DNA of 64,000 nt. Source: Fructobacillus pseudoficulneus. GTDB lineage: Bacteria > Bacillota > Bacilli > Lactobacillales > Lactobacillaceae. This document shows, piece by piece, positions 27,332 to 37,955 of this stretch; positions within the stretch are counted from its first letter, which is position 1, and every line of letters begins with the position of its first letter. Made by a program: the position numbers and the translations under genes. The DNA lies in contig NZ_FNWS01000001.1 in NCBI RefSeq assembly GCF_900108455.1, forward strand, positions 364,051-428,050, written 5' to 3'. Below the pieces are notes generated by a model. That model searched no databases, had not been told where the DNA came from, and saw only the letters and a list, made by a program, of their open reading frames with translations.

Positions 27332-28294
27332 ATGAGCCAAAACGAACAGACTTACCTAGATATGGCCGCCAAAATCCTGGAAGAGGGCCACTACAAAGAC
27401 GATCGCACCGGGACTGGAACCTATTCAATCTTCGGTACCCAGATGCGTTTTGACCTGCAGGAAGGCTTTCCACTGTTGACGACGAAGAAGGTCTTCTTCA
27501 AATTGATCAAGTCCGAATTGCTGTGGTTCTTGCGTGGCGATAATAACATCCGCTTTTTGCTTCAAAACAACAACCACATTTGGGATGAATGGGCCTTTAA
27601 AAACTGGATTGAATCAGATGAATATACTGGCCCTGATATGACCGATTTCGGTCTGCGGTCACAGACTGACCCAGAATTCAACGCCTTGTACCAGGAACAA
27701 AAAGACATTTTTGTCGAAAAAATCCTAAACGACGATGACTTTATGGAGAAATTCGGTTATATCGGTGAAGTCTACGGTAAGTTGTGGCGGGCATGGGCCT
27801 CAGTTTTGCCAGACGGACAGACTACTGACCAGGTTGGCAACTTAATTAATCAAATTAAGAACAACCCGAACTCACGTCGAATGATTTTGTCGGCATGGAA
27901 CGCCGAAACAACGCCACAGGCACCGCTCCCTTCATGCCACGTCTTGTCGCAATACTACGTCAGTGATGGCAAGCTATCAGCACAGTTGTACCAACGGTCT
28001 GGCGACTTCTTCTTAGGGGTGCCCTTCAACATTGCTTCTTACTCTTTGTTGATTCACATGTTGGCCGCCCAAACCGGTCTTGAAGTTGGTGACTTTGTTC
28101 ATACAATTGGGGACACCCACATTTACAAAAACCACGTTGACCAGGTCAAGGAACAACTTAGCCGACCGATGCACCCATTGCCAAAGCTTTGGCTCAACCC
28201 AGAAGTGAAGTCAATCTTTGACTACACCATGGACGACATTAAGATTTTGGATTACGAATCAGAACCCGCCATCCGTGGTGCGGTTGCCGTCTAA
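27332..28294 (+). CDS. thyA: Thymidylate synthase
   Basis: A 320-residue ThyA of the L. casei type, including the roughly 50-residue insertion in the small domain ([17 protein letters not shown] onward). The nucleophile Cys202 lies in [12 protein letters not shown]; the RRMILSAWN phosphate loop and [20 protein letters not shown] are intact. It methylates dUMP with methylenetetrahydrofolate. ATG 27332 with AGAGGGAG is the start, rather than an earlier in-frame codon. An extended -10 (TGCTATACT, near 27285-27295) suggests its own promoter. The dihydrofolate reductase gene that often follows thyA is absent here. Confidence 0.96.
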   Translation: MSQNEQTYLDMAAKILEEGHYKDDRTGTGTYSIFGTQMRFDLQEGFPLLTTKKVFFKLIKSELLWFLRGDNNIRFLLQNNNHIWDEWAFKNWIESDEYTGPDMTDFGLRSQTDPEFNALYQEQKDIFVEKILNDDDFMEKFGYIGEVYGKLWRAWASVLPDGQTTDQVGNLINQIKNNPNSRRMILSAWNAETTPQAPLPSCHVLSQYYVSDGKLSAQLYQRSGDFFLGVPFNIASYSLLIHMLAAQTGLEVGDFVHTIGDTHIYKNHVDQVKEQLSRPMHPLPKLWLNPEVKSIFDYTMDDIKILDYESEPAIRGAVAV

Positions 28295-28300
28295 ACCAAA

Positions 28301-28341
28301 CAAAAAAAGCAGCGCCCATTATCAATGGGTGCTGCTTTTTG
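28301..28341. terminator. Bidirectional terminator between thyA and uvrA
   Basis: The AAAAAGCAGC.CCCAT / ATGGG.GCTGCTTTTT stem with A and T tracts lies between the convergent thyA and uvrA genes. Confidence 0.85.
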
Positions 28342-28342
28342 C

Positions 28343-31228
28343 TTACTTGACCGCTGCTTCGTCCCGTTTTTCCCGGGCGATATCGCGTTCCATAATTTTC
28401 TTTAAATACTTGGCAGTGTATGATTCGGTATTCTTGGCCACCTTTTCGGGTGTTCCCGTCACCAAAATCTTACCACCACCGGCACCACCTTCTGGACCCA
28501 AATCAATCAACCAGTCGGCCGACTTAATCACGTCCAAATTGTGTTCGATGACCACCACCGTGTTGCCGTTATCAACCAAGCGGTTCAAGACCTCCAGCAA
28601 ACGAGCAATATCATCCGTGTGCAAACCAGTCGTTGGTTCATCCAAGATGTAAATTGTCTTCCCGTTCGTCCGGCGGTGTAATTCGGAAGCCAGCTTCATC
28701 CGTTGCGCTTCCCCACCAGACAATGTCGTGGCGGACTGTCCTAATTTGACATAGCCCAAACCAACATCATTGATTGTCTGCAAACGACGGGCAATCTTTG
28801 GAATTGGCGCAAAGAAGTCCAAGGCATCCTTGGCCGTCATATCCAACACTTGGGAAATCGTCTTGCCCTTATAGGTTACTTCCAAGGTTTCGGAATTGTA
28901 GCGGGTTCCACCACAGACCTCACAGGCCACGTAAACATCGGGCAAGAAGTTCATTTCAATCTTAATGACCCCATCACCACGACAGTTTTCACAGCGGCCA
29001 CCCTTAGTGTTAAAGGAGAAGCGTCCCTTGGAATAACCGCGCAACTTTGCCTCATTGGTCTGGGCAAAGAGGTCACGAATATCATCAAAAACACCGGTAT
29101 AAGTGGCCGGATTTGACCGTGGTGTTCGTCCAATTGGCGACTGGTCAATATCAACCACCTGTTCGAGGTTTTCAACCCCCTCAATGGCACGATAGGCACC
29201 GGGCTTATTACTGTTTTTATTTAGCTTTTGCTTCAAAGCCCGCTTCAAGATCATGTTCACCAAGGTCGACTTCCCTGAACCAGAAACACCAGTCACGGCC
29301 ACGAACTTTCCTAGTGGGAACTTCGCCGTAATGTTCTTCAGGTTGTTTTCCTTGGCGCCGCGAATCACAATCTCTTCGCCATTCCCCTTCCGCCTTGACT
29401 TTGGCACAGGAATGTAGCGTTTACCGGACAAATACTGCCCAGTCAAAGAAGCCGGATTAGCCTCGACTTCCTCTGGCGTGCCAGCGGCCATAATTCGACC
29501 ACCCTGGGCACCAGCACCGGGACCGACATCAATCAGGTAGTCCGCCGCCGCCATCGTGTCCTCATCGTGTTCAACCACGACCAGGGTGTTGCCTAAGTCA
29601 CGCATCGACTGCATCGAATCCAAAAGCTTATCGTTGTCGCGCTGGTGCAAACCAATCGAAGGTTCATCCAAGACGTACAAAACGCCGGAGAGGTTGGAAC
29701 CAATTTGCGTAGCTAAGCGAATTCGTTGGGATTCCCCACCAGACAAAGTGTTAGCCGAACGTGACAGGGTCAAATAGTCCAGACCAACAGACTGGAGAAA
29801 GCCTAACCGATCTTGAATTTCCTTCAAGATTGGTTGCGCAATTTCTTGGTCCTGGGGGCCAAAGGTCAAATCGGCGAAATAAGCCAATTCATCATCAACT
29901 GGCAGGTTGGCCACATCCCCAATATTCTTGCCACCAACCTTGATTGACAAGGCTGCTTTGTTCAAGCGGTACCCGTGACAAACCGGGCAGGTCAACTGTG
30001 TCATATACTGGGCCATCTGGTCCCGGGTAAAGTCGGAGTTGGTTTCCTTATAGCGGCGGGAAATGTTTTCCAAGACTCCTTCAAAAGGTTGGTCAACATC
30101 GCGGACACCACCGAAATCATTTTGAAAATGGAAGTGGAATTCCTTTTCCCCTGACCCGTACAAGACCAAGTCCTGGTCCTTTTTAGGTAAGTCCTTGAAA
30201 GGAACGTTTTGGTCGATGCCAAATTGTTCACAGAACTGACCCAACAGTTCAGGATAATAATTAGATGAAATTGGGTTCCAAGGCGCAATTGCCCCTTGCT
30301 TGAGAGTCAAACTGTCATCTGGCAAGACCAAGTCAATATCAACTTCTCGCGTTGAACCAATCCCCTGACAAGCCGGGCAGGCCCCCATGGGCGCGTTAAA
30401 TGAAAATAGCCGTGGTTCTAGTCGACCAACCTTAAAGTCCTTTAAATCGCCCAAATAATGGTCTGAGAACCGCAGTGGCGGATGGACTTCTTCTCCATCG
30501 CGGGCCACCGGTTCCAAGACTACTAAACCGCCGGCTAAGCCAGTCGCCGCTTCGATTGAATCAAAGAGTCGTGACCGGGCATCTGCTCGCAACACCACCC
30601 GGTCGACTAAGACATCGATGTCGTGGTACTTGTTGCGATCAAGGGCTGGGTCATCAACCGTGTCCAATTCGATGATTTCGCCATCGACACGGGCACGGAG
30701 ATAGCCCTGCTTTTGCATCAGGCTAAAAGCCTTTTCGTGCGTGCCACGTTTGTGCTCGATAATTGGAGCAAAGACCTGCAGACGGGTTCCCTCTGGCAAA
30801 TGTGCCTGGGCAAATTCCACCATTTGGTCAATGGAATGCAAAATTTTGGTTCCGTCGGCCGGGTCATCCGGCTTTCCCACTCGGGCAAAGAGCAAACGGA
30901 AGTAGTCCGAAATTTCCGTCACCGTTCCCACGGTTGAACGGGGGTTATTGGAGGTCGTCTTTTGGTCAATTGAAATTGCCGGAGACAGGCCATCAATCGA
31001 GTCAACGTCTGGCTTATCCATCTGACCCAAAAACTGCCGGGCGTAAGCCGACAATGATTCAACATAGCGCCGTTGTCCTTCAGCATAAAGCGTATCAAAG
31101 GCTAGCGAAGACTTCCCTGAACCGGATAATCCCGTCACTACCGTCAATGATTCTTTGGGAATATCCACATCAATATTTTTCAAGTTGTGGGCTCGCGCAC
31201 CACGAATCTCAATTTTATCTTTTGCCAT
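28343..31228 (-). CDS. uvrA: Excinuclease ABC subunit A
   Basis: A 961-residue UvrA, the damage-recognition ATPase of nucleotide excision repair. It has two ABC modules, each split by insertions: Walker [13 protein letters not shown] (about 31) and [12 protein letters not shown] (about 650), and signature motifs [12 protein letters not shown] and [12 protein letters not shown]. Zinc fingers are visible (CPAC near 285 and CENC ... CEVC near 740). It works as a dimer that loads UvrB. It lies 87 bases downstream of uvrB in the same leftward operon, presumably under the LexA-like box in front of uvrB. The start at ATG 31228 has AAAGAGG upstream. Confidence 0.97.
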   Translation of the reverse strand: MAKDKIEIRGARAHNLKNIDVDIPKESLTVVTGLSGSGKSSLAFDTLYAEGQRRYVESLSAYARQFLGQMDKPDVDSIDGLSPAISIDQKTTSNNPRSTVGTVTEISDYFRLLFARVGKPDDPADGTKILHSIDQMVEFAQAHLPEGTRLQVFAPIIEHKRGTHEKAFSLMQKQGYLRARVDGEIIELDTVDDPALDRNKYHDIDVLVDRVVLRADARSRLFDSIEAATGLAGGLVVLEPVARDGEEVHPPLRFSDHYLGDLKDFKVGRLEPRLFSFNAPMGACPACQGIGSTREVDIDLVLPDDSLTLKQGAIAPWNPISSNYYPELLGQFCEQFGIDQNVPFKDLPKKDQDLVLYGSGEKEFHFHFQNDFGGVRDVDQPFEGVLENISRRYKETNSDFTRDQMAQYMTQLTCPVCHGYRLNKAALSIKVGGKNIGDVANLPVDDELAYFADLTFGPQDQEIAQPILKEIQDRLGFLQSVGLDYLTLSRSANTLSGGESQRIRLATQIGSNLSGVLYVLDEPSIGLHQRDNDKLLDSMQSMRDLGNTLVVVEHDEDTMAAADYLIDVGPGAGAQGGRIMAAGTPEEVEANPASLTGQYLSGKRYIPVPKSRRKGNGEEIVIRGAKENNLKNITAKFPLGKFVAVTGVSGSGKSTLVNMILKRALKQKLNKNSNKPGAYRAIEGVENLEQVVDIDQSPIGRTPRSNPATYTGVFDDIRDLFAQTNEAKLRGYSKGRFSFNTKGGRCENCRGDGVIKIEMNFLPDVYVACEVCGGTRYNSETLEVTYKGKTISQVLDMTAKDALDFFAPIPKIARRLQTINDVGLGYVKLGQSATTLSGGEAQRMKLASELHRRTNGKTIYILDEPTTGLHTDDIARLLEVLNRLVDNGNTVVVIEHNLDVIKSADWLIDLGPEGGAGGGKILVTGTPEKVAKNTESYTAKYLKKIMERDIAREKRDEAAVK

Positions 31229-31315
31229 GCAATCCTCTTTCGTTACCGGGCAAAAAATTCACCCGCCGTTTGGCTATCACCACCGTTTTACCACAGTCGT
31301 GACAAAAGGCCAACC

Positions 31316-33325
31316 TTAGCGGCCAGCCTGTTTCTTTAATTTCATAATGTTGTCACGAATCTTAGCAGCCGTTTCAAAGTCCAGCCCCTTGGCTGCGGCC
31401 TTCATTTGGTTAGCCATATTTTCCAAGATTTCGGTTTGATCCGACTTTGGCAAATCGGCAAAGTCAACCTGAGTCAGGTCAACAGCCTCGACTTCTTCGG
31501 CGGCCTTGCTTGCCCGAATCAAATCACGAATCTCTTTTTTAATGGTCTGTGGCGTGATGCCATGTTCCTTGTTATAGGCCATTTGAATTTCACGACGACG
31601 AGCCGTTTCATCCATCGCTTCCTGCATCGCCTTGGTGGTCTTATCCGCATACATAATCACGTGACCGTTGGCGTTTCGGGCTGCTCGACCAATGGTTTGA
31701 ATCAGTGAACGTGGATTACGCAAGAAGCCTTCTTTATCGGCGTCCAAAATGGCCACCAAAGAGGTTTCTGGTACATCAATTCCCTCTCGCAGCAAATTAA
31801 TGCCGACCAGCACATCATACTTACCCAAACGCAGGTCACGAATAATCGCTGTTCGCTCCAAAGTCTTAATGTCAGAATGGAGGTAAGCAACCTTAATCCC
31901 CACATCCTTCAAATAGTCGGTCAAATCTTCGGACATTCGCTTGGTCAAAGTGGTAATAAAGACTCGTTCGTTCTTTTCAACCCGCTTGTTAATTTCACCG
32001 ACCAAATCATCAATTTGACCCATAACTGGCCGTACTTCGATTTCTGGATCGAGCAAGCCGGTTGGCCGAATAATTTGTTCGACGACGTCCTTCTTCGGTA
32101 CCCGCTCTAATTCATAATCACCCGGTGTCGCCGACATATAGATGATTTGGTGGACATGGTCCTCAAATTCCGGCAAACGTAGTGGCCGGTTGTCCAAAGC
32201 TGATGGCAAACGGAAGCCGTAATCGACCAAGGTTTGTTTCCGGGCCCGGTCTCCGTTATACATCCCGCGAACCTGTGGCATGGTCACGTGACTCTCATCA
32301 ACGACAATCAAAAAGTCTTCAGGAAAGAAATCCAGCAGGGTAAAGGGTGGCTCACCCTCTTTGCGACCATCCATCCAACGTGAATAGTTTTCAATTCCAG
32401 AAGTGAAGCCCATTTCGTTAAGCATCGCCAAGTCGTACTCGGTTCGTTGCTTAATCCGCTGTGCCTCAAGCAGTTTTCCCTCCGCTTCAAACTTCTTAAC
32501 CTGGTCTTCCATTTCCTCACGAATACCAACCAAGGCTTCGCGCATCCGGTCATCATCGGTCATAAAGTGCTTGGCCGGGAAAATCGAGACGTGGTCGCGT
32601 TCGGAAACAATTTGCCCCGTCAAGGCATTAATTTGGCGGATTCGATCAATTTCGTCACCGAAAAATTCAACCCGCATGGCAAATTCGTCCTGAGAAGCCG
32701 GGAAAATTTCGACAACATCGCCGCGCACCCGGAAAGTTCCACGCTGAAAATCAATATCGTTTCGGGTAAACTGAACGTCAATTAAATCGTGCATCAATTG
32801 GTCGCGGCCATATTCATTACCAACTCGTAGCGAAATCACGTGGTTTTGGTACTGATGGGGATCCCCCAAACCAAAGATTGACGAGACAGAAGCCACGACA
32901 ATCGTATCATTACGCTCGAAAAGGGCCGAAGTCGCCGAGTTTCGTAGCTGATCAATTTCATCATTAATCGCCGAATCCTTTTCAATAAAGGTATCCGATG
33001 ATGGCACGTAGGCTTCAGGCTGATAATAGTCATAGTAAGAAACGAAGTATTCCACCGCATTATGTGGGAAAAATTCCTTCAATTCTGAATATAATTGCCC
33101 CGCCAAAGTCTTGTTGTGAGACAAAACCAGGGTAGGCTTATTATTTTGGGCAATCACGTTGGAAATCGTAAAGGTTTTTCCAGTTCCAGTTGCTCCTAAA
33201 AGCACCTGCTCTTTGACACCGTTTTTGAGTCCTTGGACCAACTTGTTAATCGCATTGGGCTGGTCTCCGGTTGGCTTGTACTTTGATTCGACCTCAAAGG
33301 TCTGATCTTTTTGTGGTGTAATCAA
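31316..33325 (-). CDS. uvrB: Excinuclease ABC subunit B
   Basis: A 669-residue UvrB helicase-like damage verifier. Walker A is [10 protein letters not shown] near 44-53; the beta-hairpin [14 protein letters not shown] near 92 threads the DNA; helicase motifs II (DESH) and VI (QTIGRAARN) are present; the C-terminal UvrC-binding helical domain ends KLKKQAGR. The start codon is TTG (33325) with an AGGAGGA site six bases upstream. It is first gene of the uvrBA operon, with a TATAAT -10 box and a near-perfect LexA box over the -35 region, so SOS control is expected. Confidence 0.97.
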   Translation of the reverse strand: MITPQKDQTFEVESKYKPTGDQPNAINKLVQGLKNGVKEQVLLGATGTGKTFTISNVIAQNNKPTLVLSHNKTLAGQLYSELKEFFPHNAVEYFVSYYDYYQPEAYVPSSDTFIEKDSAINDEIDQLRNSATSALFERNDTIVVASVSSIFGLGDPHQYQNHVISLRVGNEYGRDQLMHDLIDVQFTRNDIDFQRGTFRVRGDVVEIFPASQDEFAMRVEFFGDEIDRIRQINALTGQIVSERDHVSIFPAKHFMTDDDRMREALVGIREEMEDQVKKFEAEGKLLEAQRIKQRTEYDLAMLNEMGFTSGIENYSRWMDGRKEGEPPFTLLDFFPEDFLIVVDESHVTMPQVRGMYNGDRARKQTLVDYGFRLPSALDNRPLRLPEFEDHVHQIIYMSATPGDYELERVPKKDVVEQIIRPTGLLDPEIEVRPVMGQIDDLVGEINKRVEKNERVFITTLTKRMSEDLTDYLKDVGIKVAYLHSDIKTLERTAIIRDLRLGKYDVLVGINLLREGIDVPETSLVAILDADKEGFLRNPRSLIQTIGRAARNANGHVIMYADKTTKAMQEAMDETARRREIQMAYNKEHGITPQTIKKEIRDLIRASKAAEEVEAVDLTQVDFADLPKSDQTEILENMANQMKAAAKGLDFETAAKIRDNIMKLKKQAGR

Positions 33326-33363
33326 GACAATCCTCCTCGCTTGGTTAAAAATGATTTACAGTT

Positions 33364-33400
33364 ATTATAACAAATATAACAAAAAACGAACACATGTTCT
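33364..33400 (-). promoter_or_regulatory. uvrB promoter with LexA/DinR box
   Basis: A TATAAT -10 box (33364-33369, minus strand) faces uvrB. CGAACACATGTTCT (33387-33400) matches the Gram-positive LexA consensus CGAACRNRYGTTYG at 13 of 14 positions and covers the -35 region 17 bases upstream. It fits SOS repression of uvrBA. Confidence 0.75.
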
Positions 33401-33426
33401 CCCTTGAGAACGTGCTCGTTTTTTTG
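33379..33426 (-). terminator. ltaS terminator (shares an arm with the LexA box)
   Basis: AAAAACGA(G/A)CA(C/A)GTTCTC pairs with GAGAAC(A)TGT(T)CGTTTTTT around an AAGG/CCTT loop. It sits just past the ltaS stop at 33428. One arm contains the LexA-like sequence that regulates uvrB. Confidence 0.8.
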
Positions 33427-33427
33427 T

Positions 33428-35542
33428 TTACTTTAATTCAGGTGCATCGGTCTTATAATCCGATACAGTCGACTGCCCGTTACGCAAGGCCAAAATCGAC
33501 GTTGGGTTTGAAGTTTGACTAGACTTCAAGGCCTTCAATGTATCAGCCTTGGTATAATCATAGTTCTTTTTATTGATCTTATGGAAGTTCCAACGGTTTT
33601 TATCAAAACGCAGGAGGTCTCCCGTAATGACCTTATCCGAATTGGACAAGGAATCATCGACATAGGCCTGGACCCGTTCAGCCGTTGACTTCAACGCCGG
33701 GTTATCCTTCATATAGATTCGCTGACCCGTCTTACTATCAAAGTATTGGTTTCGATACTTAGTGTAAGTTGGCGTGACCCAATCACCATCACGGAAGGCC
33801 ACAATTTGCTGGTTTTGCTGTGACAGTAAGTCATGACCAAACATCGTCATGCCGTCGGTTGAAACGCCCAACAAATTCATCAAGGTTGGCATCATGTCAA
33901 TTTCACCACCATAGGTATGGTTAATACCACCCTGCAAACCAGTAGCATGAATCATGAATGGCACCTTTTGGAACTGGGCCAAATCATAATCCGTTACCGA
34001 GCTCTTACCCAAAAGTTGGGCAATCGCTGGCTTATGGTTTTCTGAGATACCATAGTGATCACCATACAAGACAAAGACGGAATTATCGTACAAACCGGCC
34101 TGCTTCAAATAGGCCATCAATTCACCAAAGGCTTGGTCCAAATAGTGAGCCGTTTGCACATAACCATCAACCGTACTATCACCAGTCTTTGTGGCTGGGA
34201 AGTCGGTATCTTCCTTATCGATTTCGTAAGGATAGTGGTTCGTAACCGTAATCAACTTGGCATAGAAAGGCTGTGGCAACTGCTCAATATATTGGGCAGT
34301 ACTCTTCAAGAAAATCTTATCCTTCATTCCATAGCCGACGTTGTAACTTGGCTTATCACTATCCTTGTAGAAGTTCTTTGAGAAGAAGTAGTTATAACCA
34401 AAGGACTTGTAGGTATTATTTCGGTTCCAGAAAGTTGGCACATCACCGTGGAAGGCAGCAGAGGTATAACCCTGCTGACCCAAGATGGCCGGTGTTGCCT
34501 CAAAGGTGTTGCTGGTTCCGTACTTAGTCATTGCTGATCCAGTTGACAACCCGTAGAGGGAGTTTTCCTGCATCATTTCGGCATCGGATGTCTTTCCCTG
34601 CCCAACCTGGTTATAGAAGTTATCAAATGACAACGTGTTTTGATCGTGATAAAAAGCATTCAAATTAGGCGTTACTTCCCGACCATCGACCTTGTAATCA
34701 ATCAAGAATTGCTGGAAAGATTCCAAGTGAATCATGAAGACATTCTTGCCCTTTTGCGTTCCATAATAAAAAACGTTGGCCGGCACTGAATTTTGTTTCA
34801 AGAAGTCTTGGACCTTGGTCAAGTCTTCTGCCGTTGCTTGCTTTCTCGAGTTCGTTTGGTTCCGAGTTTGCCAGGCGTTAAAGGCGGCATATTCATTCAA
34901 ACCTAAGTACTTAACGATGTAATTATTATCAAATGACCGGGTCAACAAGCCAGACCGGTCAACAGAAGCCACCCCGAAGTCGACCAGCATCAAGACAATT
35001 CCCAAGATGGTGGTCAAAACCGCATAGCGCTTTTGCAAACCACTCTTATCGATTGGCCAAAATTTGAAAAGCAGGACAACGGCTAAAATAATCAAATCCA
35101 AGAACACCAAGTAATCCGTTGGACGAATAATGGCCGCAATCGACTTACCTAGGTTGTTTCCAGTTGATGATCCAGATCCCAGGATTCCCATTGACAAAAA
35201 GTCGGAGAATTCACGGTAATAAAGCATGTTGGCAAAGAGCCAAATTGTCTGAATCAGGTTCATCACCCAAGCCAGTATGTAAGCCCACTTACCGCGGAAG
35301 TATAGGGCGATTCCTAATAGGATAATCGCCGTTGGGATTGGATTCAAAAAGAGCAAGAATTGCTGAATCGGTCCCTGCACCCCAAGTGAAAAGTTGTAGT
35401 GATAGTTAATATAAGTCTTTAACCACACCAAAAATAAATTCAAAACAAAAAAGCCAGTGACGCTCGTCCAAAAAGGACCAGTTCCTTTCGCTTTATTGTA
35501 AAGATTTTTAGGCGCCAAAATTGCTCGTAAACGAGATAACAT
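33428..35542 (-). CDS. ltaS: Lipoteichoic acid synthase family protein (LtaS)
   Basis: About 704 residues from ATG 35542 (GAGGAAAACG upstream; the earlier ATG at 35557 lacks a ribosome site). Five hydrophobic helices cover the first 200 residues, then an extracellular sulfatase-fold domain: the metal-binding Glu in MIHLESFQQF, the nucleophile Thr318 in GQGKTSDAEMM, and the later H/D motifs (FHGDVPTFWNR; VLYGDHYG). It polymerises glycerol phosphate from phosphatidylglycerol onto a glycolipid anchor. It is last gene of an operon that also encodes the two glycosyltransferases likely to make that anchor. Which LtaS paralogue (synthase or primase) it is cannot be decided. Confidence 0.9.
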   Translation of the reverse strand: MLSRLRAILAPKNLYNKAKGTGPFWTSVTGFFVLNLFLVWLKTYINYHYNFSLGVQGPIQQFLLFLNPIPTAIILLGIALYFRGKWAYILAWVMNLIQTIWLFANMLYYREFSDFLSMGILGSGSSTGNNLGKSIAAIIRPTDYLVFLDLIILAVVLLFKFWPIDKSGLQKRYAVLTTILGIVLMLVDFGVASVDRSGLLTRSFDNNYIVKYLGLNEYAAFNAWQTRNQTNSRKQATAEDLTKVQDFLKQNSVPANVFYYGTQKGKNVFMIHLESFQQFLIDYKVDGREVTPNLNAFYHDQNTLSFDNFYNQVGQGKTSDAEMMQENSLYGLSTGSAMTKYGTSNTFEATPAILGQQGYTSAAFHGDVPTFWNRNNTYKSFGYNYFFSKNFYKDSDKPSYNVGYGMKDKIFLKSTAQYIEQLPQPFYAKLITVTNHYPYEIDKEDTDFPATKTGDSTVDGYVQTAHYLDQAFGELMAYLKQAGLYDNSVFVLYGDHYGISENHKPAIAQLLGKSSVTDYDLAQFQKVPFMIHATGLQGGINHTYGGEIDMMPTLMNLLGVSTDGMTMFGHDLLSQQNQQIVAFRDGDWVTPTYTKYRNQYFDSKTGQRIYMKDNPALKSTAERVQAYVDDSLSNSDKVITGDLLRFDKNRWNFHKINKKNYDYTKADTLKALKSSQTSNPTSILALRNGQSTVSDYKTDAPELK

Positions 35543-35563
35543 AATCGTTTTCCTCATAACACT

Positions 35564-35824
35564 TTAAAAAGTTAATTGCACATCGAAAAGCAAATCGTAA
35601 ATTTCGATGGCTACCAAGTCAATATCATCGAACTGATACTGCTTGTTCATTCGATGCTCTTCAATCAACCACACTTGTTCGTCTTGGTCATAAGTTACTT
35701 TTAAAACTTCCAAACCATAGGCATCAAAACGGCGCACCTGATAACGTTGATCAGTTGCGGCCTGCATTGCAAAGAGTCGTTTTAAAATTGAAGTCAATGC
35801 ACTTTGTTTTTCCATTTCATTCAT
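35564..35824 (-). CDS. YkuJ-like protein (DUF1797 family)
   Basis: An 86-residue small acidic cytoplasmic protein. The C-terminal FDDIDLVAIEIYDLLF matches the conserved end of B. subtilis YkuJ (FDNIDMVSIEIFELL), whose function is unknown. It sits between the flippase-like gene and ltaS, 7 bases after the former, whose terminal codons supply its AAGGAG ribosome site. Its place in a lipoteichoic acid operon is suggestive only. Confidence 0.75.
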   Translation of the reverse strand: MNEMEKQSALTSILKRLFAMQAATDQRYQVRRFDAYGLEVLKVTYDQDEQVWLIEEHRMNKQYQFDDIDLVAIEIYDLLFDVQLTF

Positions 35825-35831
35825 AGATTAA

Positions 35832-36866
35832 TTACTCCTTTTCACGCACCGGGATCACATAAGCAATGATTCCAGCAAAAAGACAGAAATAATAAGTAAT
35901 CAACCGCCAAATGAGGATCACCAGGATTAACGTCGCTTGGTTTTTAACAAATGGCGTAAACAGCAGTTGAAAGGACAATTCCGCCCCACCAACTCCACCA
36001 GGAATTGGGAAAAGCGAAATCACCATGACAATCATAATGTTCATGGTCAAAATCAACCAAGGGTTCACACTGGCATAGCCAAAGGCTCGAATAACAAAAT
36101 AAGGGACCAGGTAAAAGGCCATTAATTGCAAAGCCGTATAAATGGAAGCCACCGTCAGCGACTTGGTCGAGCGGGCAACCCGCTTTGACTCTCGATGAAA
36201 ATTATTAACTTTATCCTCAACCTTGTCAACTAATTTGTTAACTTTGTCCTGTTTCCAGAACTTCCCTGCCAATTTTGCCGTCCAATCAACCACTTTAATC
36301 GTCAACGCAGGCCAAAACATCACCAGTAACAAACCAATGATCACCACGGCATGAATCATGATGGCAAAGGGAATAAAGGTTGCAAAGGCGGGGTCAACGT
36401 TTTGGTAAATAAACGAATCCGCCGCAAAGTAACCGATAATAAAGAAGAGAACCACAACAATTTGATAAACTAAAAACTTCATCAAGGTCACCGATAAAGC
36501 TCGGCCACCGTCAATCTTACCGCGGGTTAAGGCATACAACTGTGCTGGTTGTCCACCCGAGGCAAAGGGCGTCAAACCAATTCCTAATTGATTCAACAGT
36601 GGTACCCGAATCAAGGTTCCCCAGCTCGTATTTTTGCGGTCCTCTTGGTTCAACAAAGCCCGCGTTGCCAAGGCCTCTAGCCCCAATGAGACAATCATCG
36701 TCAGCAAGCCTAAAACCAAAAAATGCCAGTCCAACACCTTTAATGCGGCTTCCAACTGCTTTTCCCGCCCCGCTAACTCACGAGTTAAGTAATAGATTGT
36801 TAAGGCCGTCAATAAAACAACTATCAGGGCTGATACTTGATTTTTTCTGGACTTCAGTGCGTTCAT
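35832..36866 (-). CDS. Flippase-like membrane protein (UPF0104/YbhN family)
   Basis: A 344-residue integral membrane protein with about eight hydrophobic helices, of the lysylphosphatidylglycerol-synthetase transmembrane (LPG_synthase_TM) family. The LFPIPGGVGGAELSFQLLF stretch near the C-terminus is a family hallmark. It carries no aminoacyltransferase domain, so it is not a full MprF. The position directly after two diacylglycerol glycosyltransferases suggests it moves the glycolipid anchor across the membrane; that role is inference from context. Confidence 0.82.
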   Translation of the reverse strand: MNALKSRKNQVSALIVVLLTALTIYYLTRELAGREKQLEAALKVLDWHFLVLGLLTMIVSLGLEALATRALLNQEDRKNTSWGTLIRVPLLNQLGIGLTPFASGGQPAQLYALTRGKIDGGRALSVTLMKFLVYQIVVVLFFIIGYFAADSFIYQNVDPAFATFIPFAIMIHAVVIIGLLLVMFWPALTIKVVDWTAKLAGKFWKQDKVNKLVDKVEDKVNNFHRESKRVARSTKSLTVASIYTALQLMAFYLVPYFVIRAFGYASVNPWLILTMNIMIVMVISLFPIPGGVGGAELSFQLLFTPFVKNQATLILVILIWRLITYYFCLFAGIIAYVIPVREKE

Positions 36867-36875
36867 GCATATCTC

Positions 36876-37955
36876 CTAGGACTTACTGCTCGACCAGGCC
36901 GATTGGGGCGCCCCATCAAAATTTTCTGCCAATGATGAAGCGCGATCAGTTAAAACCGCTTGGTAAATTTCTGCTAATACTTGGCCGACCTGCTTCAGAT
37001 CGCGTTGTTCCGCTACCTGGTAGCCAGCCGCCGTCAAATCCGGCTTGTCGCCAGCCAAAATTTCCTGCATTTGCCGGTCAAAGTCGGCTAAGTCCTTGGC
37101 CTTATAACTATTTTGACCATCATAGAGCCACGAATCGTAGACCGGAATATCCCGGACAAGCAAACGTTGCTTCGAGGCCAAGGCCTCCAGAACAACAATC
37201 CCTTCGGTTTCTTCATAAGAAGGATACAAGAACAAATCTGCCCCAGCAAAGGCACCCAAAATCACATCCCCTGACAAATAACCAGGGAAAATCAAGTTTT
37301 TGGGATGCCGCCCAGCCAAAATTAAGTGGCGGATTTTAGCCGGCAATATTAATGGATTCGTGTGGCCAAACCAAATAAAGGTCGTTTCCGGATGGCGCTT
37401 GGCCAGCTCCACGAAGTCAAAGATTCCCTTGCGTTCAAAAAAGAGACCAACAGACATGACCACCTTTCGTTCAGGCTTTAGGTGAAAGTATTCCCGAAAG
37501 CCCTGAATCTTGGCTGGATCATAGGCGTACTTACTTAACCGAATCCCATTTGATACCGGGTAAATTGGTTGTGTCAAGCCATAACCTTCCAGCAACGACT
37601 TCGAATAAGGGGTTGGCGTAATTAAAGCATCGGCCTGACTATAAAGGGACACCAAATACTTCTTGTAGAATGGTGCCAGTAAATTTGAAGCAAAAAAGGA
37701 ATTACGAAAGTCTTCGTAAGTCGAGTGGGCATGGTAAATCACCTTTTTGCCCATTTTATGTGCCTTTTTAACCATGTACATCGACTTAACACCATAAGTG
37801 TTAATGTGCAAAACATCGTAGTCCGTGCATTTCGGGTCGGTTGTCACCGTGACGTCATCGACTGGTGCCAAGGCTTCTTGCTGCAAACGCAAGGCCCGAC
37901 CAATACCAGATTGAGCGATTAGTTTTTGATTTTCAAAGTATAAAAGGACTTTCAC
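36876..37955 (-). CDS. GT4 glycosyltransferase, probable diglycosyl-diacylglycerol synthase (LafB/CpoA-like)
   Basis: A 359-residue GT-B-fold glycosyltransferase. It begins MKVLLYFENQKLIAQSGIGRAL and has the HINTYG, YHAHSTYEDFRNSF and donor-site PSYEETEGIVVLEALA motifs typical of the GT4 enzymes that add the second sugar to monoglucosyl-diacylglycerol (CpoA, LafB). It is cytoplasmic, membrane-associated. The start is GTG 37955 with AGGAG seven bases upstream, immediately adjacent to the stop of the preceding gene (TAA then GTG), so translation is coupled. The second sugar (glucose or galactose) cannot be assigned. Confidence 0.82.
   Translation of the reverse strand: MKVLLYFENQKLIAQSGIGRALRLQQEALAPVDDVTVTTDPKCTDYDVLHINTYGVKSMYMVKKAHKMGKKVIYHAHSTYEDFRNSFFASNLLAPFYKKYLVSLYSQADALITPTPYSKSLLEGYGLTQPIYPVSNGIRLSKYAYDPAKIQGFREYFHLKPERKVVMSVGLFFERKGIFDFVELAKRHPETTFIWFGHTNPLILPAKIRHLILAGRHPKNLIFPGYLSGDVILGAFAGADLFLYPSYEETEGIVVLEALASKQRLLVRDIPVYDSWLYDGQNSYKAKDLADFDRQMQEILAGDKPDLTAAGYQVAEQRDLKQVGQVLAEIYQAVLTDRASSLAENFDGAPQSAWSSSKS

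Noticed and set aside
36542..37339. A 265-codon open frame on the plus strand opposite the glycosyltransferase genes.
   Set aside because: It is antisense to two well-supported genes, has a low-complexity Pro/Arg/Ser composition, and no ribosome site.
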